From: an uncultured Verrucomicrobiota bacterium
GTDB lineage: Bacteria; Verrucomicrobiota; Verrucomicrobiia; Limisphaerales; UBA1412
Direction: 5' to 3'
Assembly: GCA_944389455.1 (NCBI GenBank)
Contig: CALXMK010000013.1
Span: 1 to 64,000 of the forward strand
DNA length: 64,000 nt
Shown: positions 56,209 to 64,000 of the stretch, piece by piece
Numbering within the stretch: position 1 is the first letter of the stretch
Layout of the letters: each line of letters begins with the position of its first letter
Position numbers and translations under genes: made by a program
The notes under the pieces: model-generated
Seen by the model: only the letters and a program-made list of their open reading frames with translations
What the model was told of the DNA's origin: nothing
The model's database searches: none

Positions 56209-57750
56209 ATGTCTATATTCTCTTTATCTACCAAAGAACCTATCCCTATTCTCATGGCAGCCATTAATGCCAAATATATCCACTCCGCACTTTCCCTTTA
56301 CTGTTTAAAAGCTAATCTGGGCTACTTACAAAACCAAGCTCGAATACTGGAATTTGATATTCATCGCCGACCTTCCGAAATTGCTGAACAGATTTTACAA
56401 CATCAACCTCGCATTCTGGCTCTATCTCTCTACCTTTGGAATGTAGAATTAGCTCACCAAACTCTTCAATTAATACGAAAAATAGATTCTTCTATTAAAA
56501 TTATCTTAGGAGGCCCTGAAATATCGTACCCAGCAGATCTTCATCCCATCTCAGAATTAGCTGATTATATTCTTTGTGGAGAAGGAGAAATAGCCTTCAG
56601 AGAACTCTGCCAAAAAATCCTTACCGGACAGATTGTCCACGAAAAAATCATCATTTCACCCCAACCAAATCTGGAAGAACTCCAGCTCCCATATGATCTT
56701 TATAACGAAGATTCTATTCTTCACAGGATTCTTTATATTGAAACTTCTCGTGGATGCCCTTTTGGATGTCAATTCTGTCTCTCCTCACTTGATAATCATA
56801 TCCGTTATTTCAAACGCTCTCTCCTATTCTCCTCTCTTGAAAAACTTCTGGCCAGGGGAGCCAAACAATTTAAATTTATTGATCGAACCTTTAATACTCA
56901 CACCGAATATGCAGCTGAAATCCTCCAATTTTTCCTTAATCGCCTCGACTCAATAGGATCCAATTTATTTCTTCATTTTGAAGCAGTTCCGCACCTCCTT
57001 CCAGAACCTATCCGACGGCTTCTGCCCCTCTTCCCTCCAGGAACCATTCAGCTGGAAATCGGGATACAAACTCTCAATTCAGAAACTTCCCGCAGAATAT
57101 CCCGTGCACCTCTGGCTGATTACTCACAATATCTGAAAAAAATTGAGGATAATATTCGCTGGCTGCGCCTTAATACAGGAGTTCATCTTCATACGGATCT
57201 TATTGCAGGCCTTCCCGGTGAGACTATTATGGACTTGGCTCACAGTTTTAATACCCTTCTCTCCTGGGATCCTCAAGAAATTCAGGTCGGGATTCTAAAA
57301 AGGCTCAGAGGAGCTCCCATTGACCAGCACACTCACTCCTGGCAGATGGTCTATTCTCCTTACCCTCCTTACGAAATCTTAAAAAACAAAACTCTATCCT
57401 ACGAAGAAACTTGTAATATTAAGCGCTTTGCCCGTTTTTGGGACCTTATTTCCAACAGTGGCCGCTTTATCCATACGACTCCATTAATTCTGAATACATT
57501 TTCTTCTCCTTTTCACTCCTTTATGCAATGCACAAAATGGCTCTTCCACAGACTCGGATGTCAGAGTGAAATAGCACTTCCTCGTCTGGCTACACTCTTG
57601 GAAGAATACCTCAGTCAGAATTGTACACTTCCTCGGGAAGAGATTAATAGAATTATTGAAAATGATCTTTCACATTCCCGAAAAAAACAAAAAGAAAAAT
57701 CTGCCGGACACACTGCACGGCAGATTCGCAGAAGCTCTTCCCCTGATTAA
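56209..57750 (+). CDS. B12-binding domain radical SAM protein (DUF4080 type)
   Basis: 513 residues. The N-terminal cobalamin-binding Rossmann-like domain has PILMAAINAKYIHSALSLYC, ALSLYLWNVELAHQTLQLIR and IKIILGGPEISY. Then comes the radical SAM core with the cluster motif ETSRGCPFGCQFCLSSLD (about residues 178-190). A glycine-rich QLEIGIQTLNSETSRRISRA and DLIAGLPGET complete the barrel, and a DUF4080-like C-terminus follows. No lipoylated or accessory gene is adjacent. The substrate is unknown; such proteins often methylate or rearrange small molecules or nucleic acid. It converges with hisI. Confidence 0.85.
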   Translation: MSIFSLSTKEPIPILMAAINAKYIHSALSLYCLKANLGYLQNQARILEFDIHRRPSEIAEQILQHQPRILALSLYLWNVELAHQTLQLIRKIDSSIKIILGGPEISYPADLHPISELADYILCGEGEIAFRELCQKILTGQIVHEKIIISPQPNLEELQLPYDLYNEDSILHRILYIETSRGCPFGCQFCLSSLDNHIRYFKRSLLFSSLEKLLARGAKQFKFIDRTFNTHTEYAAEILQFFLNRLDSIGSNLFLHFEAVPHLLPEPIRRLLPLFPPGTIQLEIGIQTLNSETSRRISRAPLADYSQYLKKIEDNIRWLRLNTGVHLHTDLIAGLPGETIMDLAHSFNTLLSWDPQEIQVGILKRLRGAPIDQHTHSWQMVYSPYPPYEILKNKTLSYEETCNIKRFARFWDLISNSGRFIHTTPLILNTFSSPFHSFMQCTKWLFHRLGCQSEIALPRLATLLEEYLSQNCTLPREEINRIIENDLSHSRKKQKEKSAGHTARQIRRSSSPD

Positions 57751-57783
57751 AACAGAGTCTTTCCAATAAAAATTACAGCAAAA

Positions 57784-58146
57784 CTATTCTTTAATTTTCT
57801 CTGAATTAATGAAAAAACTTCCATCCGGATTAACCGTTCGGAAAAAACAGGTACGATAATATTCATGACAAGCTGCTCCTGTCTGATGAACTTTGACCAA
57901 GAGAGCATCGCCATCACAATCAAAAGAGATTGAAACAACTTTCTGGACGTGACCGCTAGTCTCCCCTTTTACCCAGTATTTTTGGCGGCTTCGGCTCCAA
58001 AAAACAGTATGACCTTCCTTTAAAGTGCGTTCCACCGACTCACGGTTCATCCACGCCATCATTAATACCTGGCCATTCTCTGCATCTTGAATGATCGCAG
58101 GAATTAAGCCATCAGAATTGAATTTCAATAAGTCTATAAAACTCAT
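57784..58146 (-). CDS. hisI: Phosphoribosyl-AMP cyclohydrolase
   Basis: 120 residues, the monofunctional form without the HisE domain. It opens the adenine ring of PR-AMP in histidine synthesis. [20 protein letters not shown], the [20 protein letters not shown] region, and the metal site [19 protein letters not shown] are conserved. It lies 11 nt after the DUF486 gene, with hisF two genes upstream; other his genes are not in the window. Confidence 0.93.
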   Translation of the reverse strand: MSFIDLLKFNSDGLIPAIIQDAENGQVLMMAWMNRESVERTLKEGHTVFWSRSRQKYWVKGETSGHVQKVVSISFDCDGDALLVKVHQTGAACHEYYRTCFFRTVNPDGSFFINSEKIKE

Positions 58147-58157
58147 CTCCCACTAGA

Positions 58158-58526
58158 CTAATCTGTTTTAGGTAAAAAAGTAAAGAACGCAGCCGCTAAA
58201 ATGCAAAGAAAAGCTGCTAAATGATTCCAATGAATCTTCTCATGCAGATAAAATATAGCAAACAGAGAAAATATCGATAAGGTGAGAATCTCTTGTAAAA
58301 TTTTCAATTGGGTTACAGAGTAAACCGCACTTCCATAACGATTAGCAGGTACCGCCAAACAATATTCAAAAAAAGCAATTCCCCAACTAATCAAAATTAC
58401 TCCTATGAGAGGTGTTCCTTTAAACTTCAGATGTCCATACCAGGCAATTGTCATCAGGATATTTGATACAATCAACAACAGAACAGTCGAAACCTGCGGC
58501 GAAATCAAATAAGTAATAATATTCAC
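58158..58526 (-). CDS. DUF486 family small membrane protein
   Basis: 122 residues with four hydrophobic helices (VSTVLLLIVSNILMTIAWYG, GVILISWGIAFFEYCLAVPA, LTLSIFSLFAIFYLHEKIHW, LAAFLCILAAAFFTFLP). The family resembles small multidrug-resistance/DMT half-transporters and is annotated as DUF486. The start is GTG. It sits between hisF and hisI, 11 nt before hisI, so it is probably co-expressed with them. No specific histidine-pathway role is known to me. Confidence 0.8.
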   Translation of the reverse strand: MNIITYLISPQVSTVLLLIVSNILMTIAWYGHLKFKGTPLIGVILISWGIAFFEYCLAVPANRYGSAVYSVTQLKILQEILTLSIFSLFAIFYLHEKIHWNHLAAFLCILAAAFFTFLPKTD

Positions 58527-58627
58527 TTTTTATTCTCAACTAAACTAATTTAATATATTAGCAAATAAAAATCACTTGTTCCCTAACCCCTTCGTTAATA
58601 TCTAAAAACGAATTTTATTATTTTAAA

Positions 58628-59413
58628 CTAATTCTTAAAACACCGTCTGACAGCTATTCCCTCTTTTTCCAAGTATATTTTTACCTGCTCCACAGTATAG
58701 GTCCCATAATGAAAAATACTCGCTGCCAATACTGCCGCAGCATGTCCTTCTTTAACCACTTGAGCTGTATGAGCCAAATTTCCTGCTCCCCCACTAGCCA
58801 CTATCGGTACCCCTACCGAATCTGAAACACGACGAGTCAACTCAATATCATATCCCGCTCCGGTTCCATCACCATCTATACTATTAAGAACCAACTCTCC
58901 GGCCCCCAGCTCAACCGCTCTCCTAGCCCACTCTAAAGCATCAAGTCCAGTTCTTTTACGTCCACCTTGGACAAATACCTCCCAGCGCTCCGATTCCATC
59001 CGTTTGGCATCAATTGAAACTACAATACATTGAGCTCCAAATTTCTCTGCTCCTTTACGAATGAGCTCAGGTTCTGATACAGCTGAAGAATTAATACTCA
59101 CTTTATCAGCTCCAGCCTTGAGTAAAGTACGCATATCCTCTACCGAACGTATTCCTCCCCCAACTGTCAACGGCATGAAACATTGGCTGGCAACCTTTTC
59201 AATCACATCCAACATCATACTTCTTCCCTGAGCACTGGCCGTAATATCATAAAAAACCATCTCATCGGCACCCTGGGCATCATAACGCAAAGCCAACTCT
59301 ACCGGATCACCCACATTTTTCAACTCTCCAGCCTCAGCTTTACCAAATTGAATTCCTCTGGTAACATTCCCTGCATGTACATCTAAACAGGGTATAATTC
59401 TAATTGCCAACAT
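58628..59413 (-). CDS. hisF: Imidazole glycerol phosphate synthase subunit HisF
   Basis: 261 residues of the (beta/alpha)8 cyclase subunit. [19 protein letters not shown] holds the first catalytic Asp, [13 protein letters not shown] the second, and GGIRSVEDM and SGGAGN the phosphate sites. With HisH it forms IGP and AICAR from PRFAR. HisH is not adjacent. It starts 19 nt after the LysM lipoprotein gene. Confidence 0.96.
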   Translation of the reverse strand: MLAIRIIPCLDVHAGNVTRGIQFGKAEAGELKNVGDPVELALRYDAQGADEMVFYDITASAQGRSMMLDVIEKVASQCFMPLTVGGGIRSVEDMRTLLKAGADKVSINSSAVSEPELIRKGAEKFGAQCIVVSIDAKRMESERWEVFVQGGRKRTGLDALEWARRAVELGAGELVLNSIDGDGTGAGYDIELTRRVSDSVGVPIVASGGAGNLAHTAQVVKEGHAAAVLAASIFHYGTYTVEQVKIYLEKEGIAVRRCFKN

Positions 59414-59432
59414 GTTCTAAATGATCTTATCT

Positions 59433-60251
59433 CTATCTATCCGGAATAACAATCTCATCACCAATCTGAAGACGATTCGGATTGACCCCTGGATTTAAAT
59501 CCCCGATATCCTTAGTTTTAATCCCCAATGACTTGGCTATTTTTTGGAATGTATCTCCTGCACGGATCTGATAAACCTTAGTCCTTTCCATTCCTTGATA
59601 CATTAACTGAGGAGATTCCCCTAATCCTCTTATGGAAGAGAGGGATTGATTTACTCCAATATTAGATGGAGGCAAAGGAAGCGTCAGATTTGTTTTTACA
59701 CCTAACTGCATCTGTTTAATTAACGCCTGCTGCTGCATATATTTCTGATATAAATTCTGATAGGTTGAACGCAGCCTCTCATATTCCTGTAATACCTTTG
59801 CTACAGAATCTTCTGCTTGCTGTTTCTCCTTCTGGAGCCTATCTATCCGCATTAAATACGCCGGAGAACTGGGTGTCACTCCGGATTGATTCACTAATTC
59901 TCTCATACAAGCAGTTACCCGATCTTCTATCACTCGATCCGATTCAATGCCATCTTTAAGTGATAAATATTTTCTATAATGATAAATCGCACTTATATAA
60001 TCCTTACGCTGATCTTCACATAGAATTCCCATTTCATAATGTGCTGCTGCGTTATGGGGACTCTTTTCCAGCGCTCGAGTAAATGAATCATACGCTCCAT
60101 TATAATCTCTATGCTCCAGTTGATCCATCGCTCGTAAGAAATAGGGATCCTTGCGATCATCCTGCGAGGTTCGCGTATTATAATTGCACCCTGCAAATAT
60201 CAAAAATATTATTAAAAATAAAAAACGAAAAATTTCCCTGCTCGCCCTCAT
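59433..60251 (-). CDS. TPR/coiled-coil/LysM lipoprotein
   Basis: 272 residues. The N-terminus FRFLFLIIFLIFAGC is a type II signal with lipobox FAGC (Cys near residue 22). Two TPR-like units follow (AMDQLEHRDYNGAYDSFTRA, ALEKSPHNAAAHYEMGILCE). A coiled coil comes next (DRLQKEKQQAEDSVAKVLQE) and a C-terminal LysM domain (YQIRAGDTFQKIAKSLGIKT). It probably links the outer membrane or a periplasmic complex to peptidoglycan. It lies 19 nt upstream of hisF, an odd partnership. Confidence 0.85.
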   Translation of the reverse strand: MRASREIFRFLFLIIFLIFAGCNYNTRTSQDDRKDPYFLRAMDQLEHRDYNGAYDSFTRALEKSPHNAAAHYEMGILCEDQRKDYISAIYHYRKYLSLKDGIESDRVIEDRVTACMRELVNQSGVTPSSPAYLMRIDRLQKEKQQAEDSVAKVLQEYERLRSTYQNLYQKYMQQQALIKQMQLGVKTNLTLPLPPSNIGVNQSLSSIRGLGESPQLMYQGMERTKVYQIRAGDTFQKIAKSLGIKTKDIGDLNPGVNPNRLQIGDEIVIPDR

Positions 60252-60258
60252 GACTAAA

Positions 60259-60288
60259 ATCCTAAACTACATCCCTGAAGAAAAACAA
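60259..60288 (-). promoter_or_regulatory. Promoter of the LysM lipoprotein gene (leaderless spacing)
   Basis: On the minus strand TTGTTT (60283-60288), an 18-nt spacer and TAGGAT (60259-60264), ending 7 nt before the ATG at 60251. No Shine-Dalgarno is visible. Confidence 0.45.
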
Positions 60289-60334
60289 TATTTTTTACCC
60301 TTTTTACCACAAAAATCCTCCCTCTTAATAAAGT

Positions 60335-60388
60335 AAAAAACAGGAATCAATCGCTTCTGCATTTAAAAACGCTTGATTCCCGCTTTTT
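60335..60388 (-). terminator. Bidirectional terminator after the first GH127-like gene
   Basis: GGAATCAA (60343-60350) pairs with TTGATTCC (60373-60380), with further inner pairs. On the minus strand it is followed by CTGTTTTTTAC, and there is also a T-run for the plus strand. It lies ~30 nt after the gene at 60421-62349. Confidence 0.75.
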
Positions 60389-60420
60389 TATTTAAAGTCC
60401 TATTCAGGATCTTTCTATGA

Positions 60421-62349
60421 TTAAAGTTTAGGCTCGTCCTCCGTCCTCGGAGCCTTTTTTCCAGCCTCTGTTTCAATCGGGGATTCTGAATTCAAAATCA
60501 GATTGCAGACAAAAGCGTGCGGCTCCAGCCGCTTATCTGAAGGAATCGACACATAAGGAACCATCTTTTGGGACATCTCATCTATAGCAATATCCTGAAT
60601 ATCACCTGAATCGATATTCATAAATACATAGGGTCCCTGCCGAATGACCACCTCATTCAGACGATTTGAAACCGTTTTGATTTCTTCATTTGCAGCTACT
60701 TTTATATCTTCTATAGCCACCTTATTAAAACGACGGTCTTCAAAGAAGGGTTCTGAAGTATATACAACCCGATAAACGATTCTCGATTTAGAATTTGAAG
60801 TTCCATTGGGAACCCAAACTGTTTTAATACGACGCCCCTCAACGGAAGAATCTTTTTCCACTAAACTGTCGATTTCATTCTCTTTCTCACCCTCTATACA
60901 TAAAGCCGTCACCTTCAAATCTTGTGCCCAATCCGGTATTCTTAAATGTATCGGCGGGATCCAACCTTTTCGTTCCCCAATAACCCCAATATCCATAACT
61001 ATTTCTGCTGAATTATCCGTATCAACTTTATGCGAGGAAAACTCCCATATATCACGGTCAATATTCACCAGCGCATTAAACGGCATTACGAAGTTATAAT
61101 AGATTCCATCTGATGTTCCTACAGCCAGATAAGAATTCATATCATTCAGAGCCCAAGGTATATGGAAAGAGCAACACCAAAGAGACTCCTGTGAAGGTTT
61201 AAGATACGCATAAGCACCCTTCTGGTCAACTCCCATAAAGCGATGCCCAAATCCTCCGCTGGGCCATTGATTAGGAATAATCCCATTCCAATATAGCCGT
61301 TCTGCCATATCCAGATATTTAGTTTGGCCGGTACATTTCCATAATAGCAAATTCAATCGTAGCCAATCTCCCTCGGTACATCCTTCATCCCGATTATAAC
61401 CACTTACCCAGAGTTTCTCTAAAATACTCCCCGCTGGATTCACATAACCATCCTTCACCAGAAGTTCCCAGCGGGCCAATGCTCGATTCAAATACTTTTC
61501 GTTTCCTGTTGCCTCATACAAACGAACCAACATTCCCGTCTGTCCCACACTCCCATGAGAATGTCCTACAGGTACAACATCAAATTGCTCATGGAAATCG
61601 GCAAATTTCACAGCCGTATCCAAATACTTCTTATCTCCGGTCAATTGATAAAGATTTATCAATCCCTCCATTCCCTCAAACACACACGTCACATAAGCCG
61701 ATGCATATTGCCCCTCCTGTTTATATTCGTCCAGCTTATTTGGATCGCAAAACCGGGGATAAACCGTATTTACATAAAAATCTCCCAGTTTCTTAGCCGA
61801 TTCCAAAGCTTCCGGAAGACTGAATTTCTCTGCTGCCGCAGTCAATCCCAGTAATAATCTACCGTTTCCCCACAATGCGGGCATCATTACTACCTTATCG
61901 GTAGTAGGGTTAAAATCGATTGGCTTACTCCAATCTATGTCCTTACCATAATGTCCATCGGGCTTCTGATATTGAGTAATCTCATTCAGAACGGAAGATA
62001 ACACCTCAGGCCACATCTTATCACGCGTTGAGACCTCTGAAGCAACTTCTATAAAACGCCCTGAAATATCCCCACTAAAATGAGTAAACCAGCGCTCCTG
62101 ATTAAAATTCACATCTGCCAAAATAAAATCTTTATCAAACGGAGGCTGTGTCAAACGATTTAAACCTTGTTCATATATTATCTCAGGAATATCCCACAAC
62201 TGTACAATCCGCACATCGGGAATCTGAGGATTAGTCCACGGTCCATCATTTTTTAAAGAAATTTCAGTGGAGTTCTCCTCCCCACATCCGCAAATCATCA
62301 CACTTGCAGCTGCCGCAAACATCCAACCAAAGGCAACATTTAATTTCAT
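60421..62349 (-). CDS. GH127-like (DUF1680) lipoprotein glycosidase, copy A
   Basis: 642 residues. Lipoprotein signal: the core FGWMFAAAASVMICGC ends in the CGC lipobox (Cys near 22). A six-hairpin catalytic domain follows (MMPALWGNGRLLLGLTAAAE, FYVNTVYPRFCD, EGMEGLINLYQLTGDKKYL). DEGCTEGDW (Glu-x-Cys) and ESLWCCSF (Cys-Cys) correspond to the zinc/nucleophile site of GH127 beta-L-arabinofuranosidases; the acid/base Glu may be the one in ILEKLWVSG. A C-terminal beta region follows (PPIHLRIPDWAQD). It shares a 405-bp near-identical tract with copy B, 115 nt upstream. Substrate is inferred to be an arabinofuranosyl glycan. Confidence 0.8.
   Translation of the reverse strand: MKLNVAFGWMFAAAASVMICGCGEENSTEISLKNDGPWTNPQIPDVRIVQLWDIPEIIYEQGLNRLTQPPFDKDFILADVNFNQERWFTHFSGDISGRFIEVASEVSTRDKMWPEVLSSVLNEITQYQKPDGHYGKDIDWSKPIDFNPTTDKVVMMPALWGNGRLLLGLTAAAEKFSLPEALESAKKLGDFYVNTVYPRFCDPNKLDEYKQEGQYASAYVTCVFEGMEGLINLYQLTGDKKYLDTAVKFADFHEQFDVVPVGHSHGSVGQTGMLVRLYEATGNEKYLNRALARWELLVKDGYVNPAGSILEKLWVSGYNRDEGCTEGDWLRLNLLLWKCTGQTKYLDMAERLYWNGIIPNQWPSGGFGHRFMGVDQKGAYAYLKPSQESLWCCSFHIPWALNDMNSYLAVGTSDGIYYNFVMPFNALVNIDRDIWEFSSHKVDTDNSAEIVMDIGVIGERKGWIPPIHLRIPDWAQDLKVTALCIEGEKENEIDSLVEKDSSVEGRRIKTVWVPNGTSNSKSRIVYRVVYTSEPFFEDRRFNKVAIEDIKVAANEEIKTVSNRLNEVVIRQGPYVFMNIDSGDIQDIAIDEMSQKMVPYVSIPSDKRLEPHAFVCNLILNSESPIETEAGKKAPRTEDEPKL
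61403..61807. repeat. Near-identical 405-bp tract, copy A (matches 63359-63763)
   Basis: Base-by-base reading gives two mismatches in 405 (61735 and 61743). Flanking sequence of the two genes diverges abruptly, e.g. at 61402 and at 61808. The tract encodes the residues from ESAKKLGDFY to EKLWVSG of the GH127 domain. Confidence 0.95.
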
Positions 62350-62377
62350 AACTTATTACACATTCGTTATAACACGG

Positions 62378-62405
62378 ATTATATCCAAAATATTACTTAA
62401 AACAA
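62378..62405 (-). promoter_or_regulatory. Promoter of GH127-like copy A
   Basis: On the minus strand TTGTTT (62400-62405), a 16-nt spacer and TATAAT (62378-62383), in the gap between the two GH127-like genes. The leader would be ~22 nt. Copy A can therefore be transcribed independently of copy B. Confidence 0.6.
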
Positions 62406-62463
62406 GCTATTTTTCTTTTCAGATAAAGTTTTCAAGTCCCTTTTGAATCTGCAATACAGGTTC

Positions 62464-64000
62464 TTATTTTAAAATCAAATTACAAACAAAGGCATGGGGC
62501 TTATATCGAATTTCCTCATCCATCCGATAATAAGGAATCATCTTACTCTCTACTTCTTCCAACCTTATATCATCTATCTCTCCTGAATTGATATTCATAA
62601 GGACAAAAGGTCCATGTCTCAACACCACCTGATCCAATCTCCCCTTTCCTGAAAGCAATACATCCTCCAAGGGGATTCGATTAAAATTCCTATCCTCAAC
62701 CAATAACCCCGTTTTGCATATCATACGATAGACTATTTTATCTTCACTGCGCAAAGTCACTCTATTGGCGGAAAGCGTTTTATACTTCCATCCCTTGCTT
62801 GAGTTATTATCCGAAGTAAAAAATATTTCTTCTGGAATTATTCCTCCTCTTACACAAAGAGCCTTTACTTTTACATCCATTGCCCAATTCGGAATTCTCA
62901 AATGCAGCGGTGGGACTTTTCCTCCCTCTTCACAGCTCAACTCGATATCGAACACAAACTCATCTTTCTCCTCAAATTCTGAACGCCTCGAATTTAATTT
63001 CCAGACCTTTTTGCCTACAGAAAAACTCGTCTCAAATGGCATAGTAAAATTATAATAAATTCCCTTTTCAGCTCCTACTGTCAAATAAGATCGCATCCAA
63101 TTTAATGCCCAAGGCACATGGAAAGAACAACACCAAAACGATTCTGCCAAAGGATCTTGGTAAGAATAAGCTCCCTTCTCATCAACTCCCATATTGCGAT
63201 GTCCGAATCCTCCGCTGGGCCATTGATTAGGAATAATCCCATTCCAAAACAAACGCTCTGCCATATCCAAATATTTAGTCTGTTTTGTACACTTCCATAA
63301 CAGCAAATTCAACCGCAGCCAATCTCCCTCAGTGCATCCCTCATCACAAGTATGCCCGCTTACCCAGAGTTTCTCTAAAATACTCCCCGCTGGATTCACA
63401 TAACCATCCTTCACCAGAAGTTCCCAGCGGGCCAATGCTCGATTCAAATACTTTTCGTTTCCTGTTGCCTCATACAAACGAACCAACATTCCCGTCTGTC
63501 CCACACTCCCATGAGAATGTCCTACAGGTACAACATCAAATTGCTCATGGAAATCGGCAAATTTCACAGCCGTATCCAAATACTTCTTATCTCCGGTCAA
63601 TTGATAAAGATTTATCAATCCCTCCATTCCCTCAAACACACACGTCACATAAGCCGATGCATATTGCCCCTCCTGTTTATATTCGTCCAGTTTATTTGAA
63701 TCGCAAAACCGGGGATAAACCGTATTTACATAAAAATCTCCCAGTTTCTTAGCCGATTCCAAAACTTTCGGATCTCTGAATTTCTCTGCTGCTGCAGTCA
63801 ATCCCAATAATAATCTACCGTTTCCCCACAATGCGGGCATCATTACCACCTGATCTGTAGTGGGATTAAAATCAATTGGCTTGCTCCAATCTATATCCTT
63901 CCCATAATGTCCATCGGGTTTCTGATATTGAGTAATCTCATTCAGAACCGCAGGAAGCGTATCTGGCCAAACTCTTCCTCGAGAGGAAATTTCGGAAGTA
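62464..64000 (-). CDS. GH127-like (DUF1680) glycosidase, copy B, 5' truncated by the window
   Basis: The frame stays open to the window edge; in the last 150 nt (63850-64000) it reads like copy A (SEISSRG.VWPDTLPAVLNE, KPDGHYGKDIDWSKPIDFNP), so the start lies beyond 64000. About 511 residues are visible. The catalytic landmarks DEGCTEGDW and ESFWCCSF are present. The N-terminal half is almost identical to copy A, whereas the C-terminal ~250 residues differ widely (PPLHLRIPNWAMDVKVKALC vs copy A). It is a tandem paralog, and the diverged C-terminal half suggests a different substrate. Confidence 0.82.
   Translation of the reverse strand, partial: TSEISSRGRVWPDTLPAVLNEITQYQKPDGHYGKDIDWSKPIDFNPTTDQVVMMPALWGNGRLLLGLTAAAEKFRDPKVLESAKKLGDFYVNTVYPRFCDSNKLDEYKQEGQYASAYVTCVFEGMEGLINLYQLTGDKKYLDTAVKFADFHEQFDVVPVGHSHGSVGQTGMLVRLYEATGNEKYLNRALARWELLVKDGYVNPAGSILEKLWVSGHTCDEGCTEGDWLRLNLLLWKCTKQTKYLDMAERLFWNGIIPNQWPSGGFGHRNMGVDEKGAYSYQDPLAESFWCCSFHVPWALNWMRSYLTVGAEKGIYYNFTMPFETSFSVGKKVWKLNSRRSEFEEKDEFVFDIELSCEEGGKVPPLHLRIPNWAMDVKVKALCVRGGIIPEEIFFTSDNNSSKGWKYKTLSANRVTLRSEDKIVYRMICKTGLLVEDRNFNRIPLEDVLLSGKGRLDQVVLRHGPFVLMNINSGEIDDIRLEEVESKMIPYYRMDEEIRYKPHAFVCNLILK
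63359..63763. repeat. Near-identical 405-bp tract, copy B (matches 61403-61807)
   Basis: Direct repeat with a constant offset of 1956 bp. The mismatches are at 63691 and 63699. Shorter near-identical patches lie beyond it, for example 63780-63855 against 61824-61899. Confidence 0.95.

Noticed and set aside
1-64000. CRISPR arrays, insertion sequences, prophage or attachment sites
   Set aside because: No regularly spaced repeats, transposase or integrase frames or terminal inverted repeats were seen. The only large repeat is the GH127 tract.

Overview
The window looks like a piece of a Gram-negative bacterial chromosome of moderate G+C. The best guess is the PVC group (Verrucomicrobiota/Lentisphaerota-like). 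This is inferred from gene content: lipoproteins and a PpiD-like periplasmic chaperone, a BspA-type leucine-rich-repeat protein, a NamZ/DUF1343 muramidase, LamG-GH95 and GH43 enzymes, and two GH127-type lipoproteins. No 16S rRNA gene is present, so the lineage is not proven.

Layout. (1) 1-2853: end of an LRR surface protein with a strong terminator, a radical SAM protein, and a membrane protein with a degenerate class III cyclase domain. (2) 3032-13201, plus strand: a glycan-degradation and cell-wall cluster (NamZ, LVIVD propeller, small lipoprotein, LamG-GH95 fucosidase, GH43, ABM monooxygenase, iron alcohol dehydrogenase) closed by a terminator. (3) 13301-16433, minus strand: priA and thiD. 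(4) 16530-48270, minus strand: an almost uninterrupted 32-kb information superoperon. In transcription order it is tRNA-Thr, tuf, tRNA-Trp, tRNA-Ser, secE, nusG, rplKAJL, rpoBC, rpsLG, fusA, then the S10, spc and alpha clusters to rplQ. It joins blocks (beta, str, S10, spc, alpha) that E. coli keeps apart. It lacks rpmD (L30) at its usual place and carries low-complexity extensions on S11 and L17. It is punctuated by terminator-like hairpins after tuf, after rplL, upstream of rpoB, after rpoC and between rpsG and fusA. (5) 48271-57750: a 560-nt promoter-rich gap, a tetraheme cytochrome c, a lytic transglycosylase, menA, panE, gmd, a PpiD-like chaperone, an RluA-type pseudouridine synthase and a B12-binding radical SAM protein. 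(6) 57784-64000, minus strand: hisI, a DUF486 membrane protein, hisF, a TPR/LysM lipoprotein and two tandem GH127-like lipoproteins, the second cut by the window edge.

How the parts relate. The superoperon supplies transcription, translation and Sec secretion. The flanks are accessory or metabolic: host- or plant-glycan hydrolysis (fucosyl and arabinosyl linkages), peptidoglycan turnover, menaquinone plus multiheme cytochrome respiration, GDP-sugar synthesis and parts of histidine, thiamine and pantothenate synthesis.

No mobile element, CRISPR array or prophage was seen. The most notable signals are: a 405-bp near-identical tract shared by the two GH127 paralogs (403/405 bases), consistent with recent gene conversion; a cyclase homology domain that has lost its metal-binding aspartates; a recurrent TAnnnT box 5-9 nt before start codons, suggesting leaderless transcripts; and stacked termination/initiation signals between rplL and rpoB. 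I did not find a convincing wholly new multigene system.
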